Shown: piece by piece, positions 1-8,351 of the stretch
Layout of the letters: each line of letters opens with the position of its first letter
Position numbering within the stretch: position 1 is the stretch's first letter
Source: Methylovirgula ligni
Lineage (GTDB): Bacteria; Pseudomonadota; Alphaproteobacteria; Rhizobiales; Beijerinckiaceae
Direction of reading: 5' to 3'
DNA: 64,000 nucleotides
Assembly (NCBI RefSeq): GCF_004135935.1
Contig: NZ_CP025086.1
Coordinates: 1,054,001 to 1,118,000 of the forward strand
The notes under the pieces: model-generated
Told to the model about the DNA's origin: nothing
Seen by the model: only the letters and a program-made list of their open reading frames with translations
The model's database searches: none
Translations under genes and position numbers: made by a program

Positions 1-229
1 TCTCGCGTGACTCTTCGAAGATCGCGCCGCCTTCGTCTTCCTGGCTGTCGAAACTGACGTTGTTGCCGCCGTAGCCGCCATTGACGCCGAGATAAAAACC
101 CGTCCAGGAGAAAACCGGCGGCGGCGGCGCATAGACCGGCTCGCCTTTGGTGCTCGGCAGATCGGCCGCGAAGACGGTGCCGGCGGCCACAAGGGATAGG
201 GCGCTGGACAGAAGCAACGCGCGTATCAT
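1..229 (-). CDS. outer membrane beta-barrel protein, N-terminal part (cut by window edge)
   Basis: The first 76 codons of a minus-strand gene start at an ATG at 229 and run off the left edge. The N-terminus is a clear Sec signal peptide (MIRALLLSSALSLVAAG, cleavage near VFA-AD). It is followed by a proline run and a SWTGFYLGVNGGYG segment. This lead-in is typical of the small OmpA-like/Omp25-Omp31 beta-barrel porins of Rhizobiales. The protein should be inserted in the outer membrane. Only the beginning is present, so length and exact subfamily cannot be judged. It is divergent from the gene at 412. Confidence 0.72.
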   Translation of the reverse strand, partial: MIRALLLSSALSLVAAGTVFAADLPSTKGEPVYAPPPPVFSWTGFYLGVNGGYGGNNVSFDSQEDEGGAIFEESRE

Positions 230-329
230 TTTTCCCCCGACAGAAAGCGTAACGCTACGTAACCCATGAGGGGAATTCTGCCGCGCCACAACATTTATCG
301 TCCCGTTAGCGGCGCATTCCCTTAAGCTT

Positions 330-345
330 GTGTCCCGCGGGACAC
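330..345. promoter_or_regulatory. 16-bp perfect palindrome, candidate operator
   Basis: GTGTCCCGCGGGACAC is a perfect inverted repeat. It lies in the divergent spacer between the outer-membrane gene (ATG at 229) and the PaaK-like gene (ATG at 412), about 67 bp upstream of the latter. Perfect dyads of this size usually bind dimeric repressors. No regulator gene is adjacent, so the cognate protein is unknown. Confidence 0.4.
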
Positions 346-411
346 GTTTTGACGGACTCACAAGCGGCAGCGGTAAAGCTTATCCCCTCAGTGCTCCTTC
401 GGATCGCCGAT

Positions 412-1785
412 ATGAAGCTCGATTTCTCCGCCCTGCCGCTTCGGCCCGATGCGCTCAGCCAGGCGCCCACGCGATTCTGTGACCCGGGCTACAAGAATAC
501 CCTCGCGTCTTTGATGGATCTGATCCTCATCGAGACCGGTCCCCGCGGCGCGCGGGAGAACTGGCAAGCGGCGCAATTGCGCAATCTGCTCGCCCATGCG
601 TCGCGGCGCTCGCCGTTCTGGCGCCAGAGGTTCGGGGCGCCAAGCGACGCAACCAAAACCCCGTTGGCATTCCTACCAGTCCTCACCCGTGCCGATGTGG
701 CTCAGCAGGCGATGCGCGAAGGGTCGCTGCTCCCCGCCACCGCCACATCACCCGTGCAAAAGCACGCGACCTCCGGCTCATCCGGCACGCCGGTTGAGTT
801 CTTCATTTGCGAGATGAACAGCCTCTACAACAACCTGCGCTCCTTCGCGCAATATTTCATCGACGGCCTCGACATTTCCTACAACCGTGTGCGGTTCAAG
901 ACCGGCCTCGTCGAGAATAAAGCGGGCTTCACCGTCAGGCACGACAAGGGCTGGAACAATCTCCAGGGCTTCGCCAAGACCGGCACCTCGAAATTCATCA
1001 CCTACACGCGGCCCGACATCGCCTCGCTTTGCAAGGAGCTGAAAAGCGCGCCGGTCGGCTATCTCGTCTCGACGCCGCAGCTCGTCGAATGGCTGCTGAC
1101 GCAGGTCGAGCCTTCATTCCTGAAAGACATCGGAACGCAGCGGATAACGCTGATCTCCGGCTCGCTCGACGCACAGACGCGCGCGCGGCTTGCAGACGTC
1201 AATATCCCCGTCAGTACCACCTATTCGACGGAAGAGATCGGCAAGATCGCGCATGAATGTGCGAAACGTCCTGGCCACTTCCACGTCACGACGAGCAATG
1301 TCATCGTTGAGGTCGACATGAGCGCGCCCGTCGAAGTCGACGGCGTACCTCTCGGCCGGGTGCTCGTCACGCATCTCCACTCCTATGCAACACCCTTCAT
1401 CCGCTACGACGTCGGCGATCTTGCGCGGCTCTCATCCCGCTGCCCCTGCGGCCATGACGGGTCGGTGCTGACGAACATCTACGGGCGCTCGAAGCAATTG
1501 CTCAAACACGCCGACGGGCGCATCTCGCCGTTCTACGTTTGGGGTCGGATGCTGATCGATATCGTCAAGTTCGACGAATACCGCATCCGGCAGACCGATC
1601 TCGAAACGATCGTCGTCGAGATCGTCGCGCCTGAGTCGCTGCCGCCGGAAAAACGCGAAGCGGTTCGCAGACTCGTCGCCGCCAATGCCGGTGCGGATTT
1701 CAACGTGCGCGTCGAGCAGGTGCCACGGATCGACTGGGGCCGCGACGTCAAGCGGCTCGCCTTCCGCAACGAACTTCTGAACTGA
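412..1785 (+). CDS. PaaK-like adenylate-forming enzyme (phenylacetate-CoA ligase / CapK family)
   Basis: The protein of 457 residues resembles the PaaK/CapK branch of ANL adenylate-forming enzymes, which activate a carboxylic acid as an acyl-AMP. The phosphate-binding motif TSGSSGTP is at residues 120-127. The later YSTEEIG segment and the IRYDVGDLA segment correspond to the conserved adenine- and ribose-binding motifs. A CPCG element follows, as in PaaK-type proteins, then the small C-terminal lid domain. Upstream in-frame TTG (328) and GTG (391) starts exist, but the first ATG is at 412 and the earlier ones run through a palindromic operator-like site. The substrate is unknown: there are no phenylacetate or capsule genes nearby. 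The next gene, hemJ, converges on it with a 15-bp gap. Confidence 0.83.
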   Translation: MKLDFSALPLRPDALSQAPTRFCDPGYKNTLASLMDLILIETGPRGARENWQAAQLRNLLAHASRRSPFWRQRFGAPSDATKTPLAFLPVLTRADVAQQAMREGSLLPATATSPVQKHATSGSSGTPVEFFICEMNSLYNNLRSFAQYFIDGLDISYNRVRFKTGLVENKAGFTVRHDKGWNNLQGFAKTGTSKFITYTRPDIASLCKELKSAPVGYLVSTPQLVEWLLTQVEPSFLKDIGTQRITLISGSLDAQTRARLADVNIPVSTTYSTEEIGKIAHECAKRPGHFHVTTSNVIVEVDMSAPVEVDGVPLGRVLVTHLHSYATPFIRYDVGDLARLSSRCPCGHDGSVLTNIYGRSKQLLKHADGRISPFYVWGRMLIDIVKFDEYRIRQTDLETIVVEIVAPESLPPEKREAVRRLVAANAGADFNVRVEQVPRIDWGRDVKRLAFRNELLN

Positions 1786-1800
1786 ATCGCGTGCGAAGCC

Positions 1801-2232
1801 TCAAAACGGCTTCAGCACGACAAGCAGCACGATGCCGACGAGAAGGAGCGTCGGGACTTCGTTCAACATGCGGTAGAATCGCGCCGGGCGCGTATTCCGA
1901 TCGGCGGCAAATCGCCACCGTGCCGCGACGAGATAGACGTAGAGTACCGTCATCAGCAGAACGAGCAGAAATTTCCAGTTGAGCCAGGCGGCCTTGAAAA
2001 AATCCGCCTTGATCGCAAGCGCCAGCCCTGTCGCGTAAACAAGCACGAGTGCCGGCCGCATGATGATGACGTCGAGCTTCCTCTCCATCACCTTGAACGT
2101 CTCGGATTGGTCGGAGCCTATTGCTGCGGCGGCGTGATAGACGAAAAGCCGCGGCAAATAGAACATCCCGGCCATGAAGGCGATGACCGCGATGATGTGC
2201 AGCGCCTTGATCCAGAGATAGGCCTGATCCAT
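1801..2232 (-). CDS. hemJ: protoporphyrinogen IX oxidase HemJ
   Basis: HemJ is the membrane protoporphyrinogen IX oxidase used by many alphaproteobacteria in place of HemG or HemY. It catalyses the step before iron insertion in haem synthesis. The 143-residue product has four hydrophobic helices. Near the N-terminus is the family's WIKALHIIAVIAFMAGMFYLPRL-type segment with its conserved histidine, and later an R.NEVPTLLL segment. Length and pattern match the family. The ATG at 2232 follows the hemE stop with one base between, so the two haem genes are almost certainly co-transcribed and translationally coupled. The open frame continues upstream into hemE, but that extension has no homology-like character. 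Confidence 0.92.
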   Translation of the reverse strand: MDQAYLWIKALHIIAVIAFMAGMFYLPRLFVYHAAAAIGSDQSETFKVMERKLDVIIMRPALVLVYATGLALAIKADFFKAAWLNWKFLLVLLMTVLYVYLVAARWRFAADRNTRPARFYRMLNEVPTLLLVGIVLLVVLKPF

Positions 2233-2233
2233 G

Positions 2234-3283
2234 TCACGTCTCCGGCCGCAGCAAGGCCAATAGAGCTTCCACATTGGCCAGCGGCGTTTCTGGCAAAATG
2301 CCGTGACCGAGATTGAAAATATGCGGCCGTCCGGCAAAAGCCGTTTCGATATTGCGCACCGCCTCAGTCAGCGGCGTACCGCCCGCAATCAGCACAAGCG
2401 GATCAAGGTTGCCCTGCAGCACAACGCCAGGGGGCACCAACCGCGCCGCGGTCGCCGGATTGACAGATGTGTCGAGCCCGATGGCATCGGCCCCCGTCGC
2501 CGTCGCATAATCCGTCAGCGACAGGCCGATCCCGCGCGGGAAAGCGATAATCTTCGTCTGCGGATAGCGCGCCCGCAGCGCGCTAACGATCCGCTTCACC
2601 GGCGCGATACTCCAGCGGGCAAGTTCCGCCGGCGCCAGCGCCCCCGCCCAGCTATCGAAAATCTGCACGCAATCGACGCCGGCGGCGATCTGCCGCGAAA
2701 GATAAGCGATCGAACCTTCCGTCAGCCGCTCGATCAAAGCATTGAAAAGGGCCGGATCGCGGTAAGCGAAAAGCCGTGCCGGCGCCTGATCCGGCGTGCC
2801 GTGTCCAGCGATCATATAGCTCGCGACCGTAAACGGCGCGCCACAAAATCCGATCAATGCCGTCTTCGGCGGCAATTCCGCCTTGACGAGACGGATTGCT
2901 TCCGAAACCGGTTCGAGACGATCGAGATCAATCGCCTCACGCAGCGCGCCGAATTCCTTGGCGCCAGTAATAGGTGCCAATTGCGGCCCCTGGCCAGATT
3001 CGAACTCGACCTTCTGTCCGAATGCGTCCGGCACGACCAGAATGTCGCTGAAGATGATCGCCGCATCGAAGTGAAAGCGCCGGATCGGCTGCAGCGTAAC
3101 TTCCGCCGCCAGTTTCGGCGTGTAGCAGAGATCGAGGAAGGAACGCGCCTTGAGCCGCGTTTGGCGATACTCGGTCAGGTAGCGCCCCGCCTGGCGCATC
3201 AACCAGACGGGAGTTGGCGATACGATCTCGCCGGCCAGTACGCGCAGCAAAGGCTTGTCAGCCGCGAAGGTCGAAACCGCCAA
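2234..3283 (-). CDS. hemE: uroporphyrinogen decarboxylase HemE
   Basis: HemE decarboxylates the four acetate side chains of uroporphyrinogen III to give coproporphyrinogen III in the cytoplasm. The 349-residue product has the N-terminal signature PVWLMRQAGRYLTEYR, with the invariant RQAGRY at residues 30-35. It also has the FSDIL segment carrying the catalytic aspartate, a GFCGAPFT segment and a GLDTSVNP segment near the end. The start is a TTG at 3283 preceded by an AAGGA ribosome-binding site 8 bases away; no ATG is nearby. It forms an operon with hemJ. In Caulobacter and several other alphaproteobacteria this gene borders the replication origin, and the upstream gap here has matching features. 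Confidence 0.97.
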   Translation of the reverse strand: MAVSTFAADKPLLRVLAGEIVSPTPVWLMRQAGRYLTEYRQTRLKARSFLDLCYTPKLAAEVTLQPIRRFHFDAAIIFSDILVVPDAFGQKVEFESGQGPQLAPITGAKEFGALREAIDLDRLEPVSEAIRLVKAELPPKTALIGFCGAPFTVASYMIAGHGTPDQAPARLFAYRDPALFNALIERLTEGSIAYLSRQIAAGVDCVQIFDSWAGALAPAELARWSIAPVKRIVSALRARYPQTKIIAFPRGIGLSLTDYATATGADAIGLDTSVNPATAARLVPPGVVLQGNLDPLVLIAGGTPLTEAVRNIETAFAGRPHIFNLGHGILPETPLANVEALLALLRPET

Positions 3284-3430
3284 ACTAAGAATCCTTAATC
3301 TAAGACTCTATATATCTCTTATCTCTCTTCTTAGGGCTTCGATTAGGCTCGTTTCGGACTTTTCACAATCCGGCCGCGCGATCTTGGGTTCTTCACGATT
3401 CCCACAGCCCGTCAGCCCGCTTGCCAATCA

Positions 3431-3446
3431 TTAACGATTCCTTAAC
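3431..3446. promoter_or_regulatory. CtrA-type binding site in the origin
   Basis: TTAA (3431-3434), seven bases, then TTAAC (3442-3446) matches the CtrA consensus TTAA-N7-TTAA(C) exactly. In Caulobacter, CtrA binds such sites in the origin to silence replication. Finding one inside the hemE-side gap suggests the same type of cell-cycle control here. It is a single site, whereas Caulobacter has five. Confidence 0.55.
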
Positions 3447-3580
3447 GCTCCCAAAAGCTTGGGCGTACCAGGCAAGAACCTGTTCAAGCTTTAAGAAATT
3501 TTCTCCCGCAAATCATCCACGGCGGCGGAATCTCATGCCCATGCCCAGGTCTGTTGACAAAGCCGCAGCCGCAGCCAGAC

Positions 3581-3654
3581 ATATCCCCAGACCGGCACGC
3601 AAGGCTGCGGATTATCCCCATCGATTCACAGGTCGTCGCGGCGGACGGGGATAA
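3581..3654. promoter_or_regulatory. cluster of DnaA-box-like sequences
   Basis: ATATCCCCA (3581-3589) and TTATCCCCA (3612-3620) on the plus strand, and TTATCCCCG on the minus strand (3646-3654), each differ from TTATCCACA by one or two bases. A weaker TCATCCACG lies at 3513-3521. The last site abuts the start of the downstream gene. Confidence 0.5.
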
Positions 3655-3656
3655 CT

Positions 3657-4499
3657 TTGGCGCGCACTTTTTTCCATCTTCATCTGATCTCCGACGCGAC
3701 AGGAGAAACCTTGATCGCCGTCAGCCGCGCGGTTATCGCGCAATATGACGCGGTTGAATCGATCGAACATCTCTACCCTTTCGTCCGCTCGGCCTCGCAG
3801 CTCGAGAAAGCTATCGATGAGATCGACGAAGCGCCGGGCGTTGTTCTCTTCACGCTTGTCGATAAGGATCTGGCGCAGCGGCTGGTGGCCGCCTGTCATG
3901 AGCTCAACGTGCCCTGCCATTCGGTGCTGCAGCCGATCAGCGACGTCTTCCGCGCCTATCTCGGCTCGCCCGGCGCCGCCCGCCCCGGCGCGCAGCACAT
4001 GCTCAACGCCTATTATTTCAATCGGGTCGAAGCGCTGAATTATACGATGCTGCACGACGACGGGCAGACGGCCGACGATTATGAGGCCGCCGATATTCTG
4101 CTTCTCGGCGTCAGCCGCACATCGAAGACGCCGACGAGCATCTATCTCGCCAATCGCGGCTACAAGACCGCGAATGTCCCGATCATTCCGAACGTACCGC
4201 TGCCGAAGGCGATCTTCCGGCTGCAAAAGCCGTTGATCGTTGGGCTTGTCACTTCGGCCGACCGGCTTGTTGCCGTCCGCCAGCAACGGCTTGACTCGTC
4301 GCAGACGCGGTTCGATTCCACCTATGTCGATCCGGTGGCCGTCAATGAGGAGGTCGTCCAGTCGCGGCGGCTCTTCGCGCATTACGGCTGGCCGGTGATC
4401 GACGTCACACGCCGCTCAATCGAGGAGGCGGCGGCGGCGATCATCAATCTCTACAAGGCGCATCGCGCCAAGCTCGGGCTTTTGGAGCATCCGCGATGA
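3657..4499 (+). CDS. ppsR: pyruvate, phosphate dikinase regulatory protein (DUF299 bifunctional kinase/phosphorylase)
   Basis: Proteins of this family reversibly phosphorylate pyruvate phosphate dikinase or PEP synthase: they inactivate it with ADP as phosphate donor and reactivate it by phosphorolysis. The 280-residue product has the expected length. The P-loop-like GVSRTSKT is at residues 151-158. The N-terminal FHLHLISDATGETL and the later GYKTANVPIIP segments are both family hallmarks. The start is a TTG at 3657 with a GGGG-rich ribosome site upstream; no closer ATG exists. It overlaps maf by ATGA. This is the homologue of the gene flanking the origin in Caulobacter. Whether the target is PPDK or PEP synthase cannot be told here. 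Confidence 0.92.
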   Translation: MARTFFHLHLISDATGETLIAVSRAVIAQYDAVESIEHLYPFVRSASQLEKAIDEIDEAPGVVLFTLVDKDLAQRLVAACHELNVPCHSVLQPISDVFRAYLGSPGAARPGAQHMLNAYYFNRVEALNYTMLHDDGQTADDYEAADILLLGVSRTSKTPTSIYLANRGYKTANVPIIPNVPLPKAIFRLQKPLIVGLVTSADRLVAVRQQRLDSSQTRFDSTYVDPVAVNEEVVQSRRLFAHYGWPVIDVTRRSIEEAAAAIINLYKAHRAKLGLLEHPR

Positions 4500-5113
4500 C
4501 ACATCTGTGGCTGGGGAAAGCCCCGCTGGTGCTTGCCTCGAAAAGCGCAGCTCGGCGGGCGCTGCTCGCGGGCGCCGGCCTGCCCTTCGAGGCCATCGCC
4601 GCCGATATCGACGAGCGCGGGGTCGAAGCGCCGTTGCGTGCCGCGGGGGCGAGCGCGGAGGCCGTCGCCGCGCATCTCGCGCGGGCCAAGGCGCGTGCCG
4701 TCGCGCGTTCCGAGCCGCTGCGGCTCGTGCTCGGCGCCGACCAGGTGCTGGCGCTCGATGATGAGATATTCAGCAAGCCCAGGGATCTGCCGGCAGCGCG
4801 GGCGCAACTCGCCAAACTCTCGGGCCGCACCCACGCGCTCCATTCGGCACTCTGCGTCACCCGCGGCGAAAAGGTGCTGTTCGAGACCGTCGCGACGGCC
4901 CGGCTCGCCTGCCGCGCGCTGAGCGCAAATTTTATCGACCGCTATCTGTCCGCCGCCGGCGAGGCGGTGCTTGGGAGCGTCGGCGCCTATCAGCTCGAAG
5001 GGCTCGGCGTGCATCTCTTCGAGAGGATTGAGGGCGACCATGCGACGATCCTCGGTCTGCCACTGCTACCGCTGCTTGCATTTCTGCGCCAAGAAGGCAG
5101 TCTCGCCGGATGA
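4496..5113 (+). CDS. maf: Maf family nucleoside triphosphate pyrophosphatase
   Basis: Maf proteins hydrolyse non-canonical or regulatory nucleoside triphosphates to monophosphates and are thought to act in house cleaning and division control. The 205-residue product starts with LVLASKSAARRALL, the family's substrate-binding element with SAARR in place of the usual SPRR. It also contains DIDER, GADQVLALD and a YQLEGLGVHLF segment near the end. It overlaps the upstream regulator gene by ATGA and aroE by ATGA, so the cluster is translationally coupled. Which of the Maf subtypes (dTTP/UTP or m7GTP) it belongs to cannot be decided from motifs alone. Confidence 0.9.
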   Translation: MTHLWLGKAPLVLASKSAARRALLAGAGLPFEAIAADIDERGVEAPLRAAGASAEAVAAHLARAKARAVARSEPLRLVLGADQVLALDDEIFSKPRDLPAARAQLAKLSGRTHALHSALCVTRGEKVLFETVATARLACRALSANFIDRYLSAAGEAVLGSVGAYQLEGLGVHLFERIEGDHATILGLPLLPLLAFLRQEGSLAG

Positions 5114-5949
5114 GCCCCCGCGCCTTTGTCATTGGCTGGCCGATCGCCCATTCGCGCTCGCCGCTGATCCACACCTACTGGCTGCGGCAGCTTGGCCTTG
5201 CCGGCAGCTATGAGCGCATACCGGTCGCACCGCCGGACCTTTCGGCCTTTCTCGCCAATCTCGAAGAATCGGGATTCGTCGGCGGCAATGTCACTCTGCC
5301 GCATAAGGAGAAAGCGTTCGCCGCCTGCGCCGTCGCATCGCCGGTCGCGCAGCGGCTTAAGGCTGTGAATACCTTGTGGATTGAAGATGGAAAACTTTTT
5401 GGCGACAACACGGATGTCGCGGGCTTTCTGGCGTCGCTCGATGAAGATATTCCGGGCTGGGATAAGTCCGTGCATAAGGCCGTCGTGCTGGGCGCCGGCG
5501 GTGCCGCGCGCGGCATCGTCTTCGGGCTGATCTCGCGCGGGATCGCTGGAATCGTCATCGTCAACCGCACGCGCGCCCGCGGCGAGGACTTGCAGCGGCA
5601 GTTTCCCGAGGCGGCGATCGAACTCGCCGACTACGCCGCGCTGCCCGAGGTGCTCGAAGAGGCTGATCTTCTCGTCAACACCTCCTCGCTCGGCATGGTC
5701 GGGCAGCCACCGCTCGAAATCGATCTCGCGCCTTTACCCTCTGGCGCCATCGTCGCGGACATCGTCTATGCGCCGCTCGAAACGGCGCTGCTGCGCCAGG
5801 CGGCGGCGCGCGGTCTACGCACGTCCGGCGGCCTCGGCATGTTGCTGCATCAGGCGGCGCCGGGTTTCGCCCGCTGGTTCGGGAAGGTGCCGCAGGTGAC
5901 GGCGGAATTGCGCGCTCTGGTCGCCGCCGACATTGCGGACAAGTGCTGA
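5110..5949 (+). CDS. aroE: shikimate dehydrogenase AroE
   Basis: AroE reduces 3-dehydroshikimate to shikimate with NADPH, the fourth step of the aromatic amino acid pathway. The 279-residue product has the substrate-binding SRSP at residues 15-18 and the catalytic lysine in NVTLPHKE (K66). NTDVAGF carries the catalytic aspartate. The Rossmann motif GAGGAARG and the NADP-selecting NRTRAR follow. GLGMLLHQA is the conserved C-terminal segment. It sits between maf and coaE in an overlapping run, consistent with one transcript. Confidence 0.97.
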   Translation: MSPRAFVIGWPIAHSRSPLIHTYWLRQLGLAGSYERIPVAPPDLSAFLANLEESGFVGGNVTLPHKEKAFAACAVASPVAQRLKAVNTLWIEDGKLFGDNTDVAGFLASLDEDIPGWDKSVHKAVVLGAGGAARGIVFGLISRGIAGIVIVNRTRARGEDLQRQFPEAAIELADYAALPEVLEEADLLVNTSSLGMVGQPPLEIDLAPLPSGAIVADIVYAPLETALLRQAAARGLRTSGGLGMLLHQAAPGFARWFGKVPQVTAELRALVAADIADKC

Positions 5950-6557
5950 TGTTCGTACTCGGCCTCACCGGCTCGATCGGCATGGGCAAGTCGACGACCG
6001 CGGCCATGTTCCGCGAGGCCGGCGTCCCGGTGCATGATTCCGATGCCGCCGTCCACGCGCTCTATCGTGGCGCCGCCGCGCCCCTGGTCGAAGCTGCCTT
6101 TCCCGGCACGTTGCAGAACGGCGAGATCGACCGGGCGCGCCTCGCCGCACGCGTCATTCACGATGCCGCGGCGCTGAAGCGGCTCGAGGCGATCGTTCAC
6201 CCGCTGGTCCGCGCCGGGCGGGCGGAGTTCGTCGCCAAGGCGCGGGCGGATGGGGCGGATCTCGTCGTCCTCGACATTCCGCTGCTTTACGAAACCGGCT
6301 GCGAGAGCGAGGTCGATGCGGTCCTGCTCGTCACCGCGCCGGAAGAGGTGCAAAAATCGCGGATTGCGGCGCGTCCCGGCATGACAGGGGCCAAGCTTGC
6401 CGCCATAATCGCCAAGCAAATGCCTGACACCGAAAAACGCCGCCGCGCCGATATCATCCTCGACACCAGTTCCGGGCATGCCGCGGTCGCGCAGCACGTG
6501 CAGGACCTCATCGCCGCCATCCGCACTGGGCGCGTGAAAAGCAGAGACCATGCGTGA
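5949..6557 (+). CDS. coaE: dephospho-CoA kinase CoaE
   Basis: CoaE phosphorylates dephospho-CoA on the ribose 3' hydroxyl, the last step of coenzyme A synthesis. The 202-residue product begins with GLTGSIGMGKST, a Walker A P-loop at residues 8-15. HDSDAAVH follows with the conserved aspartate, and then DIPLLYETG. The ATG at 5949 shares one base with the aroE stop (TGATG). An in-frame GTG six bases earlier is possible but less likely. The end overlaps dnaQ by 8 bases. Confidence 0.95.
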   Translation: MFVLGLTGSIGMGKSTTAAMFREAGVPVHDSDAAVHALYRGAAAPLVEAAFPGTLQNGEIDRARLAARVIHDAAALKRLEAIVHPLVRAGRAEFVAKARADGADLVVLDIPLLYETGCESEVDAVLLVTAPEEVQKSRIAARPGMTGAKLAAIIAKQMPDTEKRRRADIILDTSSGHAAVAQHVQDLIAAIRTGRVKSRDHA

Positions 6558-7245
6558 AATCGTCTTCGATACCGAGACCACGGGCCTCGATCCCGCGTCT
6601 GGCCACAGGATCGTCGAGATCGGTTGCGTCGAAATCCTCAACGCCATTCCGACCGGACAGACGTTTCATTTCTATCTCGACCCCGAGCGTGACATGCCCG
6701 AGGAGGCCTTTCGCGTCCACGGCCTTTCGCTCGAGTTTCTGACCGGCAAGCCAAAATTCGCCGAGATCGCAGAGCAATTCCTCAGCTTCATCGCCGATGC
6801 TGTGCTGGTTGCGCATAATGCCGAGTTCGACCTGCGCTTCGTCAATGCGGAGCTTGCGGTGCTGGGCCACCCGCCGCTGAAGTCAGAGCGGATCGTTGAT
6901 ACGCTCGCGCTCGCGCGGCGTCGCCACCCTGGCGCGCCCAACTCCCTCGATGCGCTCTGCCAGCGCTATGGCATCGATACGAAACGGCGCACCAAGCACG
7001 GTGCGCTGCTCGACGCGGAAATTCTCGCCGAGGTCTATGCGGAATTGAACGGCGGCCGGCAGGCGAGCCTGTCGTTGCAGAGCGCCGCCGGCAATGCGCT
7101 GCGCGCGGCGGTCCGCGCGGAGCGGCCGGCGCCACTCGCGCCGCTGATCGTGGCGGCCGAATGGGCAGCCCATGCCGCCTTCATCGCCACTCTTGGCAAC
7201 AAGGCGATCTGGCGCCGCTATCTGCCGGAATCCGACGAGGCCTGA
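6550..7245 (+). CDS. dnaQ: DNA polymerase III epsilon subunit DnaQ
   Basis: DnaQ is the 3'-5' proofreading exonuclease of the replicative polymerase. The 231-residue product has the DEDDh exonuclease motifs. Exo I is FDTETTGLD (D7, E9), Exo II is AHNAEFDLRF, and Exo III is KHGALLDAEILA with the catalytic histidine and aspartate. The C-terminal tail after about residue 180 would bind the polymerase alpha subunit. It overlaps coaE by 8 bases and ends 7 bases from the convergent secB stop. A replication gene close to the origin is the usual alphaproteobacterial arrangement. Confidence 0.97.
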   Translation: MREIVFDTETTGLDPASGHRIVEIGCVEILNAIPTGQTFHFYLDPERDMPEEAFRVHGLSLEFLTGKPKFAEIAEQFLSFIADAVLVAHNAEFDLRFVNAELAVLGHPPLKSERIVDTLALARRRHPGAPNSLDALCQRYGIDTKRRTKHGALLDAEILAEVYAELNGGRQASLSLQSAAGNALRAAVRAERPAPLAPLIVAAEWAAHAAFIATLGNKAIWRRYLPESDEA

Positions 7246-7252
7246 TTGAGGC

Positions 7253-7729
7253 TCAGGCCTGTGCGGAAGGGGCTTGCGCGGCCTGCGCCAGACGCTGGCG
7301 ATAAAGGCCGGCGAAATCGATCGGATCGATATAAAGCGGCGGAAAACCGCCGTTGCGCACGGCTTCGGCGACGATCTGCCGGGCAAAGGGGAAGAGCAGT
7401 CGCGGGCATTCGATCATCACCACCGGTTGAATGTCGCTCTGTGGGACGTTCAGCACGCGGAAGATACCAGCATAGTTGAGCTCGAACTTGAACAGAGTGT
7501 CGGCGTCTTCGCCGGCGGCCCCTTCGAGCAGCAGCTCGACCTCATAATCGGCCTCGGCGATCTGCCGGGCATTGACATTGACCTGGATCGAAATGTTCGG
7601 CGGCTTCTGCTGCGGGCCGAGCGAGCGCGGCGCATTCGGATTCTCGAAGGAAAAATCCTTCGTATATTGCACTAAGGCATTGAGCGCGGGCCCGTTCGCC
7701 TCTGCGCCGCCACCGTTGCTGTCAACCAT
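7253..7729 (-). CDS. secB: protein-export chaperone SecB
   Basis: SecB is the tetrameric cytosolic chaperone that keeps precursor proteins unfolded and hands them to SecA. The 158-residue product has the family's [13 protein letters not shown] start, the IQVNVNAR strand, the FELNYAGIF core and the [23 protein letters not shown]-type segment. It is convergent with dnaQ, and this pairing is common in alphaproteobacteria. The spacer of 94 bp to fxsA upstream could hold its own promoter. Confidence 0.97.
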   Translation of the reverse strand: MVDSNGGGAEANGPALNALVQYTKDFSFENPNAPRSLGPQQKPPNISIQVNVNARQIAEADYEVELLLEGAAGEDADTLFKFELNYAGIFRVLNVPQSDIQPVVMIECPRLLFPFARQIVAEAVRNGGFPPLYIDPIDFAGLYRQRLAQAAQAPSAQA

Positions 7730-7823
7730 TTCGCTCTACTCCGCGCCGCAGGCCCACGCCCCTCGAAAATCGCGCAAGCGGGTAGCATGGATGGGAGCGG
7801 GGAACAAGCGAGGCTCAGGCGAT

Positions 7824-8234
7824 CTATTCGATCCGGTGCCAATCCTGCGGCGTCAGATCGATCGTGTTCTGGGCCTGCGGCTTCGGCGCCAATTCCTGGT
7901 GCCGCCAGGCCGGCAAGAGAAGCGCCAGACCGACGCAATCCGACAGAAAACCCGGAACGACCAGCAGCGCCGCGCCAATCGCGGCGAAAGCGCCGCTGCG
8001 GAGCGTCAACGACGAAAGGCGCAGGGTCTGACTTGGCTGATCGAGCGCAGATCTGAGGACATCGCGCGCCCGGCCCCCGAGCCGGCGCAATACCGTCAGG
8101 CCGAGAAGGCTGAAGAGTATGGTCAAGAGGACAGCCCCGCCGAGGCCGATGGCGTCGGCGACGACGCCGAACACCGAAACCTCGGCCAGGATCCAGAGGC
8201 AAACACTCAAAAAGAAGGCGGCAACGTAGGGCAT
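7824..8234 (-). CDS. fxsA: FxsA family membrane protein
   Basis: FxsA-family proteins are small inner-membrane proteins; the E. coli member suppresses F-exclusion of phage T7. The 136-residue product has two N-terminal hydrophobic helices and a third around GAFAAIGAALLVVPGFLSDCVGLALLLP. The latter is the family hallmark, with the G.LL..PGF.TD-type signature. The ATG at 8234 gives the normal family length; an upstream in-frame extension covers the divergent promoter region and looks non-coding. It is divergent from the Tim44-like gene, a conserved Rhizobiales arrangement. Confidence 0.86.
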   Translation of the reverse strand: MPYVAAFFLSVCLWILAEVSVFGVVADAIGLGGAVLLTILFSLLGLTVLRRLGGRARDVLRSALDQPSQTLRLSSLTLRSGAFAAIGAALLVVPGFLSDCVGLALLLPAWRHQELAPKPQAQNTIDLTPQDWHRIE

Positions 8235-8351
8235 TCGTTGGTCCCAGAAAACGCATAGTCCGGCGCTAGGTTGTCGGTAACTTATGAACTTTCCCCGTGT
8301 CACGCCATATATGCTATTCGGGGAAATTCCGAGTCTGAGCGCAAAGGCACC

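Larger units (their letters stand above)
3284..3656. other. probable chromosomal origin of replication (oriC)
   Basis: This 373-bp gene-free gap lies between hemE and the PPDK-regulator gene, the place where Caulobacter and other alphaproteobacteria have oriC. The part next to hemE (3285-3335) is AT-rich in an otherwise GC-rich window and could be the unwinding element. The middle holds a perfect TTAA-N7-TTAAC site. The part next to the regulator gene holds several TTATCCCC-type sequences resembling relaxed DnaA boxes. No perfect TTATCCACA box is seen, so assignment rests mainly on synteny plus these motifs. Confidence 0.78.

Noticed and set aside
2303-3298. Long plus-strand open frame opposite hemE
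   Set aside because: It is antisense to a certain gene, arginine-rich and low-complexity, and arises from GC-rich codon structure.
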